The notes beneath the pieces are model-generated. The model did no database searches and was not told where the DNA came from. It saw only the letters and a list, made by a program, of their open reading frames with translations. Below, piece by piece: positions 32,385 to 40,989 of a stretch of DNA of 64,000 nucleotides (position 1 is the first letter of the stretch; each line of letters starts with the position of its first letter). This DNA comes from Halosolutus amylolyticus (GTDB lineage: Archaea; Halobacteriota; Halobacteria; Halobacteriales; Natrialbaceae): contig NZ_JALIQP010000002.1 of the NCBI RefSeq assembly GCF_023566055.1, forward strand, positions 744,001-808,000, in the 5' to 3' direction. A program made the translations under genes and the position numbers.

Positions 32385-35300
32385 TCAGTCGTCGCTCGCG
32401 GCGAAACTCGCCGACTCGGCGACGGCGCCCGTTTCGGGCGAGCCGGGCAGTTCGTTGCGCACGTCGTCGCTCCCCTGTTCGGTGATCGCCTCGTGGTACG
32501 CGTCGGGCATGACCTTCACGAAGGCGTCGAGCGCACGCTCCCAGTTCTCGAGCAGGAGTTCGCCCCGATCGGAGCCGGTGTAGGCGACGTGGTTCTCGAC
32601 GAGGCGACGCAACATCGCCTCGTCTTTCTCCTCGAGATCCTCGTGGAGCGAGACCATCCCGGTGTTGGCTTTCGCCTCGAACTTCCGGTCCGGATCGTAG
32701 ACGTATGCGACGCCGCCGGACATCCCGGCCGCGAAGTTCGTACCCGTCTCGCCGAGCACGGCGACGACGCCGCCGGTCATGTACTCACAGCCGTGGTCGC
32801 CGACGCCCTCGACGACGGCCTTCGCGCCGGAGTTGCGGACGGCGAAGCGCTCGCCGGCCACGCCGTTGACGTACAGCTGTCCGTCGGTTGCGCCGTACAG
32901 CGCGACGTTGCCGATCGCGATGTTCTCCGTCGGATCGTAGGCGGCCGTCTGCGGCGTCCGGACCGTGATCTTGCCGCCCGAGAGCCCCTTGCCGACGTAG
33001 TCGTTGGCGCTGCCGTCGAGGTGGAGCGAGACGCCGCTGGCGAGGAACGCGCCGAAGCTCTGGCCGGCCGTCCCCTCGAAGTCGATCGAGATCGTGTCCT
33101 CGGGGAGACCGGGCTCGCCGTAACGGCTCGTGATGCGGTTCGAGAGCATCGCGCCGACGGTCCGATCGACGTTGGTGACCCCGGTCGCGATCGAGACCGG
33201 GTCTCCGTCCTCGATGGCGTCGGCCGCGGCCTCGATGAGGTCCCGATCGAGCTGGTCGTCGAGTTCGTGGTCCTGCTCGCGGATCTTGCGCCGGACGTCG
33301 CCGCCGGGGTCGGCCAGCACGTCCGAGAGGTCGACGTTGCGGGCTTTCGGGTGGTCGACGTCGTCGCGCTGGGCGAGGACGTCGACCCGTCCGATCATCT
33401 CGTCGACCGTGCGGAAGCCGAGGTCGGCCATGATCTCGCGCAGTTCCTGCGCGATGAAGGTCATGTAGTTGATGACGTGTTCGGGTTCGCCGGGGAACCG
33501 CTTGCGCAGGTCCTCGCGCTGGGTGGCGACGCCGACCGGGCAGGTGTTCTCGTGACACTGCCGGGCCATGACACAGCCGCTCGTGACGAGCGAGGCCGTC
33601 CCGAAGACGTACTCCTCGGCACCGAGCAGGGCGGCGACGGCGACGTCGCGCCCGGTCTTCATCCCGCCGTCGGCGGAGACGCGGATCCGATCTCGCAGGC
33701 CGGTCGCACAGAGCATCTGGTTCGCTTCGGCGAGGCCGAGTTCCCAGGGGAGCCCCGCGCTCTTGATCGAGGTGCGCGGCGACGCGCCCGTCCCGCCGGA
33801 GTGGCCCGAGATGTGGACCACGTCGGCGTTGGCCTTCGCGACGCCGGCCGCGATCGTGCCGATCCCCGCCTCGGAGACGAGTTTGACGTTGATGTCGGCC
33901 GCTTCGTTGGCGGCCTTCAGATCGAATATCAGCTGTTTCAGGTCCTCGATCGAATAGATGTCGTGCAGCGGCGGCGGGGAGATGAGACCCACGCCGGGCG
34001 TGGACTTGCGGACGTGCGCGATCATCTCGTTGACCTTCTCGCCGGGGAGGTGCCCGCCCTCGCCGGGTTTCGATCCCTGGGCCATCTTGATCTGGAGTTC
34101 GTCGGCCGAGGAGAGATAGGTGCTCGTGACGCCGAAGCGCCCCGACGCGACCTGCTTGACGTTGCACTCCTTTTCGGTGCCGAACCGTTCCGGCGGTTCG
34201 CCGCCCTCGCCCGAATTGCTCTTGCCGCCGATCCGGTTCATCGCGATCGAGTTGTTCTCGTGGGCCTCCGGCGAGAGGCTCCCGAGACTCATCGCCGCGG
34301 TCGAGAACCGCTGGACGATGTCTTCGATCGGTTCGACCTCCTCGATCGGGACCGGGTCCCGGTCGCTCTCGAACTCGAGCAGACCGCGCAGGGTCTGGAG
34401 GGTCTGTTGCTGTTCGTTGATCTGTTCGGCGAAGTCCCCGTACCGTTCGTAGTCGTTCGATCGCACGGCCTGCTGGAGCGCGCCGACCGTGTCGGGGTTC
34501 CACTGGTGGTGGATACCGGTCGATCGGTGTTCGAACTCGCCCGAGCGGGGGAGATCCGCGTCGTCACCGCCGAAGGCGGTCTCGTGGCGCTCGCGGACGT
34601 CCGCTTCGATCTCGGTGAGGCCGATCCCTTCGGTCCGGTTCTCGGTGCCGGCGAAGTAGTCCGCGACGAGGTCCGAATCGAGGCCGACGGCCTCGAAGAT
34701 CTGGGCGCCCTGGTAGCTCTCGACCGTCGAGATGCCCATCTTGGCCATGATCTTCAGCAGACCGTCCTCGACCGCGCCGACGTAGGCGTCGATCGCGACC
34801 CCGGTATCGGCGCCGTCCTCGCCGGCCGTGATGTCCGCGATCGTCTGGTAGGCGAGGTACGGGTTGACTGCACCAGCACCGTAGCCGACGAGCGTCGCGA
34901 AGTGGTGGACCGTCCGCGGGTCGGCGGACTCGACGACGAGACCGACGTGGTTGCGCAGGCCGTTGCGGACGAGGTGGTGGTGGACGGCGCCCGTCGCGAG
35001 CAGGCTCGGGATCGCCGCGCGCTCGGCGTCGACGTTCCGGTCGGAGAGGACGAGCACGTCGTGACCGGCCTCGATCGCCTCGACGCTGTCCTCGCGAACG
35101 CGTTCGATGGTGTCACGGAGGTCGCTTCCGAGTTCCTCGCTCGCGGGCTCGTACGTGATGTCGACCGTCGCGGCGGTGATCCCGTTGGCCGAACAGTCCC
35201 GGATCGACGCGAGTTCGGCGTCGGTGAGGATCGGCGAGTCGAGTACCAGCTGGCGCGCGTGTCCGGGCGATTCGGAAAGCAGGTTGCGCTGGAAGCCCAG

Positions 35301-36929
35301 CCGGCTCTCCATCGAGGTGACCAGTTCCTCGCGGATGTAGTCCAGCGGCGGGTTGGTGACCTGCGCGAACAGCTGCTTGAAGTAGGAAAAGAGCGGGCGG
35401 TTGAACTCCGTGAGTACCGACAGCGGCGTGTCGTCGCCCATCGAGCCGACGGGGTCTTTCCCCTTCTGGGCCATCGGCGCGATCATGTTGTCGAGTTCGT
35501 CCCGCGTGTAGCCGAACGCGGCCTGGTAGTCGCGCAGGCCGTCGACCGCTTCCCGCGGGGTGTTGTCGGCCGTGGTTCGAATGTCGTCGAGATGGACCTG
35601 CTCCTGTTCGACCCACTCGCCGTACCGCTCGTCGGTGAGGTCGTCGAAGACCTCCTCGTCGGGGATGACCCGTCCCTCGTTCGGATCGGCGAGGAACAGT
35701 TGGCCGGGCTTGAGGCGGCCGCGCTCCTCGATTTCACTGGGGTCGGTGTCGAGCGCACCGGCCTCGCTGGCCATGACGAGTCGGTTGTCGGTCGTCACGT
35801 CGTACCGGCACGGCCGGAGGCCGTTGCGATCGAGCACCGCGCCGACGCGTTCGCCGTCGGTCGCAGCCACGAGCGCGGGGCCGTCCCACGGTTCGACGAG
35901 CGAGGCGTGGAAGTCGTACCAGTCCTTGCGGTCCTCGCCCATGGCGTCGTCGCCGCGCCAGGCCTCCGGGATGAGCATCCGCAGGGCGTGTGCGAGGTCC
36001 CGCCCGTCCTGCATGAGCAGTTCGAGCGCGTTGTCCACGCTCGCGGTGTCGGACTGGTCGGGGTCGTCGATGATCGGCTTGACGGCCTCGAGATCGGAGA
36101 TCACGTCGCTCTCGATGTCCGTCTCGCGGGCACGCATCCAGTTGATGTTGCCCTGGATGGTGTTGAACTCGCCGTTGTGTACGATGTTCCGGTAGGGATG
36201 GGCGAGATGCCACGCGCCGAGCGTGTTCGTCGAGAACCGCTCGTGGACCATCGCGAACGTCGATTCGATGCGCTCGTCAGTCAGATCCGGATAGTAAGAC
36301 GGGACCTGTGCTCCCTTGAGCAGGCCCTTGTAGACGATCGTCTTCGAGTCGAGCGAGCAGACGTAGAAGCGCTCGGCCCCGTCGACGTCACGGTCCTCGA
36401 CGGCGTTTTCGAGCGCGCGGCGCGCGACGTAGAGCCGTCGATCGAAGTCCTCACCCGTGACGTCGTCCTCGGGCGTGACGAACACCTGCCAGACGTCGGG
36501 TTCGGAGTCGACGGCCGTCGCCCCGAGGTCCCCGTTGTCCGTCGGCACGTCGCGCCACTCGACGACGGAGAGATCGTACCGATCGAAGACGTCCTCGGCG
36601 ATCGCGATCAGCTCGTCGCGAGCCGCCTCGTCCTGCGGGAAGAAGAGAGATCCGGCGGCGTACGGATCCGGGAGCGACGCGTCGAGGACGCTCTCGAAGA
36701 ACGAATCCGGAAGCTGGAGCATGATACCGGCCCCGTCGCCGGTGTCTTTCTCCGCGCCCGTGGTCCCGCGGTGTTCGAGATTGACGAGTAGTTCGAGACC
36801 GTCGGCAACGACGTCGTGTCCCCCCTCACCGTCGAGGTCCATCACGACGCCGACCCCGCAGTTCGACCGCTCGTCCGCCGGGTCGGCGAGACCCTGCGAA
36901 CGCTCGGTGGATGAGTGTGGCTGTGGCAT
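32385..36929 (-). CDS. gltB: Glutamate synthase large subunit
   Basis: A 1514-residue cytoplasmic enzyme that makes glutamate from glutamine and 2-oxoglutarate. The class II glutaminase domain starts at Cys24 (SNCGVGVVMDL) after a short propeptide, with EHRGTTGAEKDTGDGAG and NTLGAWHLAHPYRNIVHNGE. The central domain follows, then the FMN-binding synthase domain with GGKSNSGEGGE, SAGLPWELGLAEANQ and the 3Fe-4S cysteines in CVMARQCHENTCPVG near residue 1130. The C-terminal alpha-subunit-like beta-helix has MSGGVAYVYDP. No gltD is adjacent, so the electron donor, perhaps ferredoxin, is encoded elsewhere. A TATA-like CTTATG lies about 25 bases before the start. Confidence 0.96.
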   Translation of the reverse strand: MPQPHSSTERSQGLADPADERSNCGVGVVMDLDGEGGHDVVADGLELLVNLEHRGTTGAEKDTGDGAGIMLQLPDSFFESVLDASLPDPYAAGSLFFPQDEAARDELIAIAEDVFDRYDLSVVEWRDVPTDNGDLGATAVDSEPDVWQVFVTPEDDVTGEDFDRRLYVARRALENAVEDRDVDGAERFYVCSLDSKTIVYKGLLKGAQVPSYYPDLTDERIESTFAMVHERFSTNTLGAWHLAHPYRNIVHNGEFNTIQGNINWMRARETDIESDVISDLEAVKPIIDDPDQSDTASVDNALELLMQDGRDLAHALRMLIPEAWRGDDAMGEDRKDWYDFHASLVEPWDGPALVAATDGERVGAVLDRNGLRPCRYDVTTDNRLVMASEAGALDTDPSEIEERGRLKPGQLFLADPNEGRVIPDEEVFDDLTDERYGEWVEQEQVHLDDIRTTADNTPREAVDGLRDYQAAFGYTRDELDNMIAPMAQKGKDPVGSMGDDTPLSVLTEFNRPLFSYFKQLFAQVTNPPLDYIREELVTSMESRLGFQRNLLSESPGHARQLVLDSPILTDAELASIRDCSANGITAATVDITYEPASEELGSDLRDTIERVREDSVEAIEAGHDVLVLSDRNVDAERAAIPSLLATGAVHHHLVRNGLRNHVGLVVESADPRTVHHFATLVGYGAGAVNPYLAYQTIADITAGEDGADTGVAIDAYVGAVEDGLLKIMAKMGISTVESYQGAQIFEAVGLDSDLVADYFAGTENRTEGIGLTEIEADVRERHETAFGGDDADLPRSGEFEHRSTGIHHQWNPDTVGALQQAVRSNDYERYGDFAEQINEQQQTLQTLRGLLEFESDRDPVPIEEVEPIEDIVQRFSTAAMSLGSLSPEAHENNSIAMNRIGGKSNSGEGGEPPERFGTEKECNVKQVASGRFGVTSTYLSSADELQIKMAQGSKPGEGGHLPGEKVNEMIAHVRKSTPGVGLISPPPLHDIYSIEDLKQLIFDLKAANEAADINVKLVSEAGIGTIAAGVAKANADVVHISGHSGGTGASPRTSIKSAGLPWELGLAEANQMLCATGLRDRIRVSADGGMKTGRDVAVAALLGAEEYVFGTASLVTSGCVMARQCHENTCPVGVATQREDLRKRFPGEPEHVINYMTFIAQELREIMADLGFRTVDEMIGRVDVLAQRDDVDHPKARNVDLSDVLADPGGDVRRKIREQDHELDDQLDRDLIEAAADAIEDGDPVSIATGVTNVDRTVGAMLSNRITSRYGEPGLPEDTISIDFEGTAGQSFGAFLASGVSLHLDGSANDYVGKGLSGGKITVRTPQTAAYDPTENIAIGNVALYGATDGQLYVNGVAGERFAVRNSGAKAVVEGVGDHGCEYMTGGVVAVLGETGTNFAAGMSGGVAYVYDPDRKFEAKANTGMVSLHEDLEEKDEAMLRRLVENHVAYTGSDRGELLLENWERALDAFVKVMPDAYHEAITEQGSDDVRNELPGSPETGAVAESASFAASDD

Positions 36930-37301
36930 ACCCCTGACTGGCGCGACTGTACATAAGAGACTACCCCATAATGGCTAAGGGTATTATAATCACATATATA
37001 TGGATATAAGGTGTAAAGGTTCCGCCGTCGATGCAACTGCCGAACGAGTCCGTCGACGGAGGTATCGCGTGAACGGGCCAGAAGTGTCAGAGGCATGTAG
37101 TGCTCACCCACCAGAGTGAACACCACACCCGTGGTTCGTTCTCCAGCGGCAAGCCCTATTTGGGTAAACGATTAGGTCCACTCGATTGACAAGACGTTCT
37201 CAGCCCTCGCATAACATCCCCACGCCGGTCTCTCGAGATCGGTACGGCCGGAATTCGAGGGGAGCGGCGTCGATCGGCGTTCGACTGCCCACGTCGCACC
37301 C
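36930..37301. other. Intergenic region upstream of gltB
   Basis: This 372-base gap holds the gltB promoter on the minus strand near 36950 and a long AT-rich tract at 36970-37020 (TATTATAATCACATATATAT). The size and AT content suggest regulated expression by nitrogen supply, but no operator is recognised. I see no gene or structured RNA here. Confidence 0.5.
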
Positions 37302-37769
37302 CTAGACGGGGCTCTCGGAGACTTCGATTTCGTAGTCACCGACCTCCTCGGCGCGTGCACCGAGAAGCGGGACGTCGAACGTCCACTCCGCCCCGCTGTC
37401 GAGGCCGTCCGTGGTATCGATTCCCTCGTGTATCTGGCGATCGTCCGTATCGTAGAACCGGACCGTGACCTCGACGGACTCCAGTTCGGCACCCGTATCG
37501 TTGCGCACGCTCCCGTCGACGCCCGCCTGGAGTTCGTCCTCGTAGAACTCGTGGTCGAGGAGTTCCACCCCATCGGTCCCACTACTACTGTCGTCGCGAT
37601 CACCATCTTCAGCGCCGGTGCCCTCGTTGCCACCCTTTTCAGGACTGTCATTCCCGTCAGCACCGCCGTCCACAGTCCCACTATTGCTCTCGCCACCGCT
37701 GGTACAGCCTGCGAGCGGGAGCGTCAGCCCCCCAGTCGCCAGCAACTGGATAAGATCTCTCCGTCGCAT
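37302..37769 (-). CDS. FxLYD-domain lipoprotein
   Basis: A 155-residue cell-surface lipoprotein. It starts MRRRDLIQLLATGGLTLPLAGC with a twin-arginine motif and lipobox (Cys22), followed by about 50 residues of Gly/Asp/Ser/Glu linker. The C-terminal domain (DGSVRNDTGAELESVEVTVR, then FYDTDDRQIHEGIDTT) matches FxLYD domains, beta-sandwich modules found on archaeal and bacterial surfaces; here FYD takes the place of LYD. The start at 37769 puts the arginine pair at the N-terminus; longer versions have no signal sequence. Function is unknown. Confidence 0.85.
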   Translation of the reverse strand: MRRRDLIQLLATGGLTLPLAGCTSGGESNSGTVDGGADGNDSPEKGGNEGTGAEDGDRDDSSSGTDGVELLDHEFYEDELQAGVDGSVRNDTGAELESVEVTVRFYDTDDRQIHEGIDTTDGLDSGAEWTFDVPLLGARAEEVGDYEIEVSESPV

Positions 37770-38023
37770 TCTAGTGCACTGGGTAGTCTCCCAATAGAAA
37801 AGTAAACAGTCGCTAACAGATCGGCACGGAGCGTCTGCGGATCGATTTTCGACGGTCCCGCGTCTGCTCTCAGGCCCGTCCACGGAGTGCGGTTACGCGT
37901 TTCGAAAATGGGGTCGGTCAAAAGCACTCTCTCAGTGAGGGAGTACTCCGTGCTCGAGAAACCGAAACGCGACGACGCGACGGACGGCCCTCTCACTTCT
38001 ACGAGACGGCCACCGGACAGTCC

Positions 38024-39508
38024 CTAATACGACTTCGCGAAGTACGCGATCTCCTCGGCGTCGTCACCGCAGACGCCGCACGTCGCGTCGTCGTCGGGAC
38101 GGACGGGTTCGCCCGCGCTCGCGCCGCCTTCCTCCGCCAGCGGCTGCATGACGATCTCGGCGGCGATCTTTTCCTTGATGGCTTCCTCGCAGGCCTGGTC
38201 GCCACACCACGGCGTCTTCACGTAGCCGCCGTGTTTGCCGATCGTCCCGAGGATCTCCTCGGGGCTGTGGGCTTCTCGGACGTTCTCCTCGAGGGTCTCT
38301 TCGGCCGTCTCGTAGAGTTTGTCGTAGATCGCGTCGAGGTTCTCCTCGACGGTCTCGACGAGCCCCTCGCGATCGGCGACGACGTTCTCGGTGTCCGGCC
38401 GGTGGACGAGCGTGACCTCCTCGTCGTCGACCTCGTTGGGGCCGATCTCGATTCGGAGGGGGACGCCGTTGAGTTCGTGCTCGTTGAACTTGAAGCCGGG
38501 ATTGCGCTCGTCGCGATCGTCGAGTTCGACGCGCAGACCCGCGTCCTCGAGTTCCTCGGCGATCGTCTCCGAGTAGTCGAGCACCTTCTCCTTGGTGTCG
38601 GCCTGCCAGATGGGGACGATCGCGACCTGGGTAGGTGCGATGGTCGGTGGGAGGACGAGCCCCTGATCGTCCGAGTGGGTCATGATGAGCGCGCCGAGTG
38701 CGCGCCAGGAGAGCCCCCACGAGGTGGTGTAGGCGGTCTGTTCCTCTTCGTCCTCGTCGACGAAGGTGATGTCGAACGCGTCGGCGAAGCTCTGGCCGAG
38801 GTGATGGCTGGTTCCCCCCTGGACGGACTTGCCGTCGGGCATCAGCGCCTCGACCGTCGTGGTCGTGTCCGCGCCGGGGAACTTGTCGTGTTCTGGCTTC
38901 TTGCCGCGAAGAACCGGGATGGCAAGCACGTCCTCGTAGACGCGTTCGTACTGGCTCAGCCGCGTCCAGACCTCCTCCCAGGCCCCCGCGTCGGTCGCGT
39001 GGGCGGTGTGACCTTCTTGCCAGAGGAACTCCTTCGTCCGGAAGAACGGCTTGGTCTCGGTGGCCTCCCAGCGGACGACCGAACACCACTGGTTCAGCCG
39101 CAGCGGCAGGTCGCGGTGGCTCCGGACCCACTCGGCCATGAAGGGCGCGATGATCGACTCGCTGGTCGGGCGGACGGCGAGTCGCTCCTCGAGTTCGTCG
39201 TGGCCGCCCTGGGTGACCCAGGCTACCTCGGGGTCGAACCCTTCGACGATGTCCTTCTCGCGCTCGAGGTAGCTCTCCGGGATGAACATCGGGAAGTAGG
39301 TGTTCTGGACGCCGGTCTCCTTGAACCAGCCGTCCAGCGCGTCCTGGATCGACTCCCACAGCGCGTAGCCGCGGGGCTTCGTGACGATGAACCCGCCCAT
39401 CGGCGCGTAGTCCGCCAGCCCTGCCTTCTGGACGACCTCGGCGTACCACTCGCCGGGTTTGTGCGATTTCGACTCGGTGATCCCGAGTTCCTGACTCTCG
39501 TCGCTCAT
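38024..39508 (-). CDS. proS: Prolyl-tRNA synthetase (archaeal/eukaryotic type)
   Basis: A 494-residue class II aminoacyl-tRNA synthetase that charges tRNA-Pro. Motif 2/active-site stretches are LAVRPTSESIIAPFMAEWVR and LNQWCSVVRWEATETKPFFRTKEFLWQEGHTAHAT; QGGTSHHLGQSFADAF is motif 3-proximal. The anticodon-binding domain follows (TQVAIVPIWQ), then the C-terminal zinc-binding extension with CGDQACEEAI and CGVCGDDAEE, and the typical final tyrosine (AKSY). The start at 39508 (MSDESQELGITESKSH) fits other haloarchaeal enzymes. The gene stands alone. Confidence 0.96.
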   Translation of the reverse strand: MSDESQELGITESKSHKPGEWYAEVVQKAGLADYAPMGGFIVTKPRGYALWESIQDALDGWFKETGVQNTYFPMFIPESYLEREKDIVEGFDPEVAWVTQGGHDELEERLAVRPTSESIIAPFMAEWVRSHRDLPLRLNQWCSVVRWEATETKPFFRTKEFLWQEGHTAHATDAGAWEEVWTRLSQYERVYEDVLAIPVLRGKKPEHDKFPGADTTTTVEALMPDGKSVQGGTSHHLGQSFADAFDITFVDEDEEEQTAYTTSWGLSWRALGALIMTHSDDQGLVLPPTIAPTQVAIVPIWQADTKEKVLDYSETIAEELEDAGLRVELDDRDERNPGFKFNEHELNGVPLRIEIGPNEVDDEEVTLVHRPDTENVVADREGLVETVEENLDAIYDKLYETAEETLEENVREAHSPEEILGTIGKHGGYVKTPWCGDQACEEAIKEKIAAEIVMQPLAEEGGASAGEPVRPDDDATCGVCGDDAEEIAYFAKSY

Positions 39509-39723
39509 ACATCGACTCACTGCCACGGCGGGCTTAAACCATGCGAAGGATAGTCCCGGAAGTCGGATAACTGTGGCTTCGGTTTTCCTCTCCGATGAGA
39601 CCGACCGGCGCCGACTGGCCTGGGATCCCTCGGTAGCGTCGACGAACAGTTTTTCCGCAGGCTATCTGAGACACCCCACTTTCGATCCAGCTTATCAGTC
39701 GTTCTCGGGTATCCGGGCCGCGC

Positions 39724-40605
39724 TCAAACGCATTCGTCGACCACTTTTGTACACGAAACCGGGACTGCGAGACCACACGATCCAGTAACGCAGAGTACAC
39801 ATCCCGCTACTGCTGGCGGGTTAACCGGTGCTGAACCACACGCAAGGAAACAGGCGGAACAGATCGTGATGCTCCCCATACACTTGAACGCCCAGGTATC
39901 ACAGCTACTCGTCGTAACGACCTCGTCCGTCTCCATCGACGAGAGGTCCGTCACCTCCGAACTGGCACCCGCACTGATATTCGCGTTCGAACTGTTCGCT
40001 GGTGGCTCGACGAGGTACGCTCTGGGCTCCGCGTCTCGAGCGGTCGCGTTATGTTTCGAATGGATTTCAAATCCGTCGATGAGCGAGTTGTAGAACATGA
40101 CGGCCTCGTCCGAATCGACGCCCGTTTTCTTCGTGAGGCGTCGTTGTTCCGCCGGCGTCGCCGCCCGCATGAAGACGACCCCTTCTCTGGCGTCGATCGT
40201 GAGTATCGCCTCCTCGGCTTGCGGAGGAAAACGGTATTTCTGCGGAAGCTGACTTCGAGACTTCCCTCGACTAGCCTGTTGATCGAACTCGAACAACGCG
40301 GTCGCACCACCGTTTCCGTCTTCCCCGTAGGTGAGGGTGCCAAGCTCCGTCTCGAGGTCGATTCCAGTGATGACCCAATCTCCGACGGTCACCTGCCGAG
40401 TAGATACGTCGATGATCTCTGGGTGGCCGAGCTCGGCGAGCATCGACTGGACGTACTCCGACTCGAGTGCCCGCTCTTTCGCTTCATCTGGTTCGACCAC
40501 GCTGTCGGCCGTGGTAATCCCGGTTGACACAACCAGCCCACTTGCGGCCGTACCAGCGCTCTTCAAGACTTTTCTCCGATTGACCCCACTGTCATCAGCC
40601 GGCAT
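39724..40605 (-). CDS. Halocin C8-like precursor, copy A
   Basis: A 293-residue secreted precursor. The N-terminus (VNRRKVLKSAGTAASGLVV) is a Tat-type signal. Residues about 40-230 form a conserved soluble domain; in halocin C8 the equivalent region acts as immunity protein. Residues 235-293 are a hydrophobic core with ten cysteines spaced C-x6-C-x6-C-x2-C-x3-C-x12-C-x2-C-x4-C-x7-C-x6-C. Halocin C8 also has ten cysteines in a C-terminal peptide released from a Tat precursor, so this is most likely a microhalocin. Its own TATA-like TTTAGTATC lies about 25 bases upstream. Copy B lies 1269 bp away on the same strand. Confidence 0.82.
   Translation of the reverse strand: MPADDSGVNRRKVLKSAGTAASGLVVSTGITTADSVVEPDEAKERALESEYVQSMLAELGHPEIIDVSTRQVTVGDWVITGIDLETELGTLTYGEDGNGGATALFEFDQQASRGKSRSQLPQKYRFPPQAEEAILTIDAREGVVFMRAATPAEQRRLTKKTGVDSDEAVMFYNSLIDGFEIHSKHNATARDAEPRAYLVEPPANSSNANISAGASSEVTDLSSMETDEVVTTSSCDTWAFKCMGSITICSACFLACGSAPVNPPAVAGCVLCVTGSCGLAVPVSCTKVVDECV
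39918..40293 (-). repeat. Near-identical block in halocin-like copy A (pairs with 41187-41562)
   Basis: This 376-bp block aligns without gaps to 41187-41562, offset 1269 bp, with about 20 mismatches by hand count. It encodes residues about 105-230 of both precursors. The match ends five codons before the first core cysteine. Confidence 0.85.
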
Positions 40606-40645
40606 AGAAAGTAATTACGCATCTAGATACTAAAGATTTACTAAA

Positions 40646-40831
40646 TTATTTACTGAAACATATATAGGACAGGACCAGTAGTGAAAGTACTGCGATAGCT
40701 GCACTGAACAGCCATAACTGAGAATTTTCAGGCCCAGATGAACGCATGAAGGCGGGGAAGAGGGCCAATAGAGATCCGATGACCAGGATTATGAGTGCCG
40801 TACATAACCGAGTATTGTCTCCCATATTCAT
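40646..40831 (-). CDS. Two-helix small membrane protein within the halocin-like locus
   Basis: A 61-residue protein with two hydrophobic helices (LCTALIILVIGSLLALFPAF and LWLFSAAIAVLSLLVLSYICF) separated by a short polar loop (MRSSGPENSQ). It is encoded on the same strand as the two halocin-like precursors and ends 40 bases before copy A. A TATA-like TTATTTTATC sits about 20-29 bases upstream, so it may also be transcribed alone. Small membrane proteins beside peptide-toxin genes are often immunity or export accessories; this role is inferred only from position and shape. Confidence 0.6.
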   Translation of the reverse strand: MNMGDNTRLCTALIILVIGSLLALFPAFMRSSGPENSQLWLFSAAIAVLSLLVLSYICFSK

Positions 40832-40989
40832 TCACACATCGTACTAGATAAAATAACTTTCCGTCAAATTCATCGTTATTCTACAGAAAGATCAACGTAC
40901 TCGATATCGACCACGGCCGAAACCTGCCATCAGTTCCATCCGGGAGATCTCGTACTGAAAAGTCAGCGCGAACGATCTTCGGCCGTTCG

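Noticed and set aside
32493-36791. A 1432-residue plus-strand frame
   Set aside because: It is antisense to gltB; haloarchaeal GC bias keeps antisense frames open. The Val/Arg/Asp/Leu pattern has no domains.
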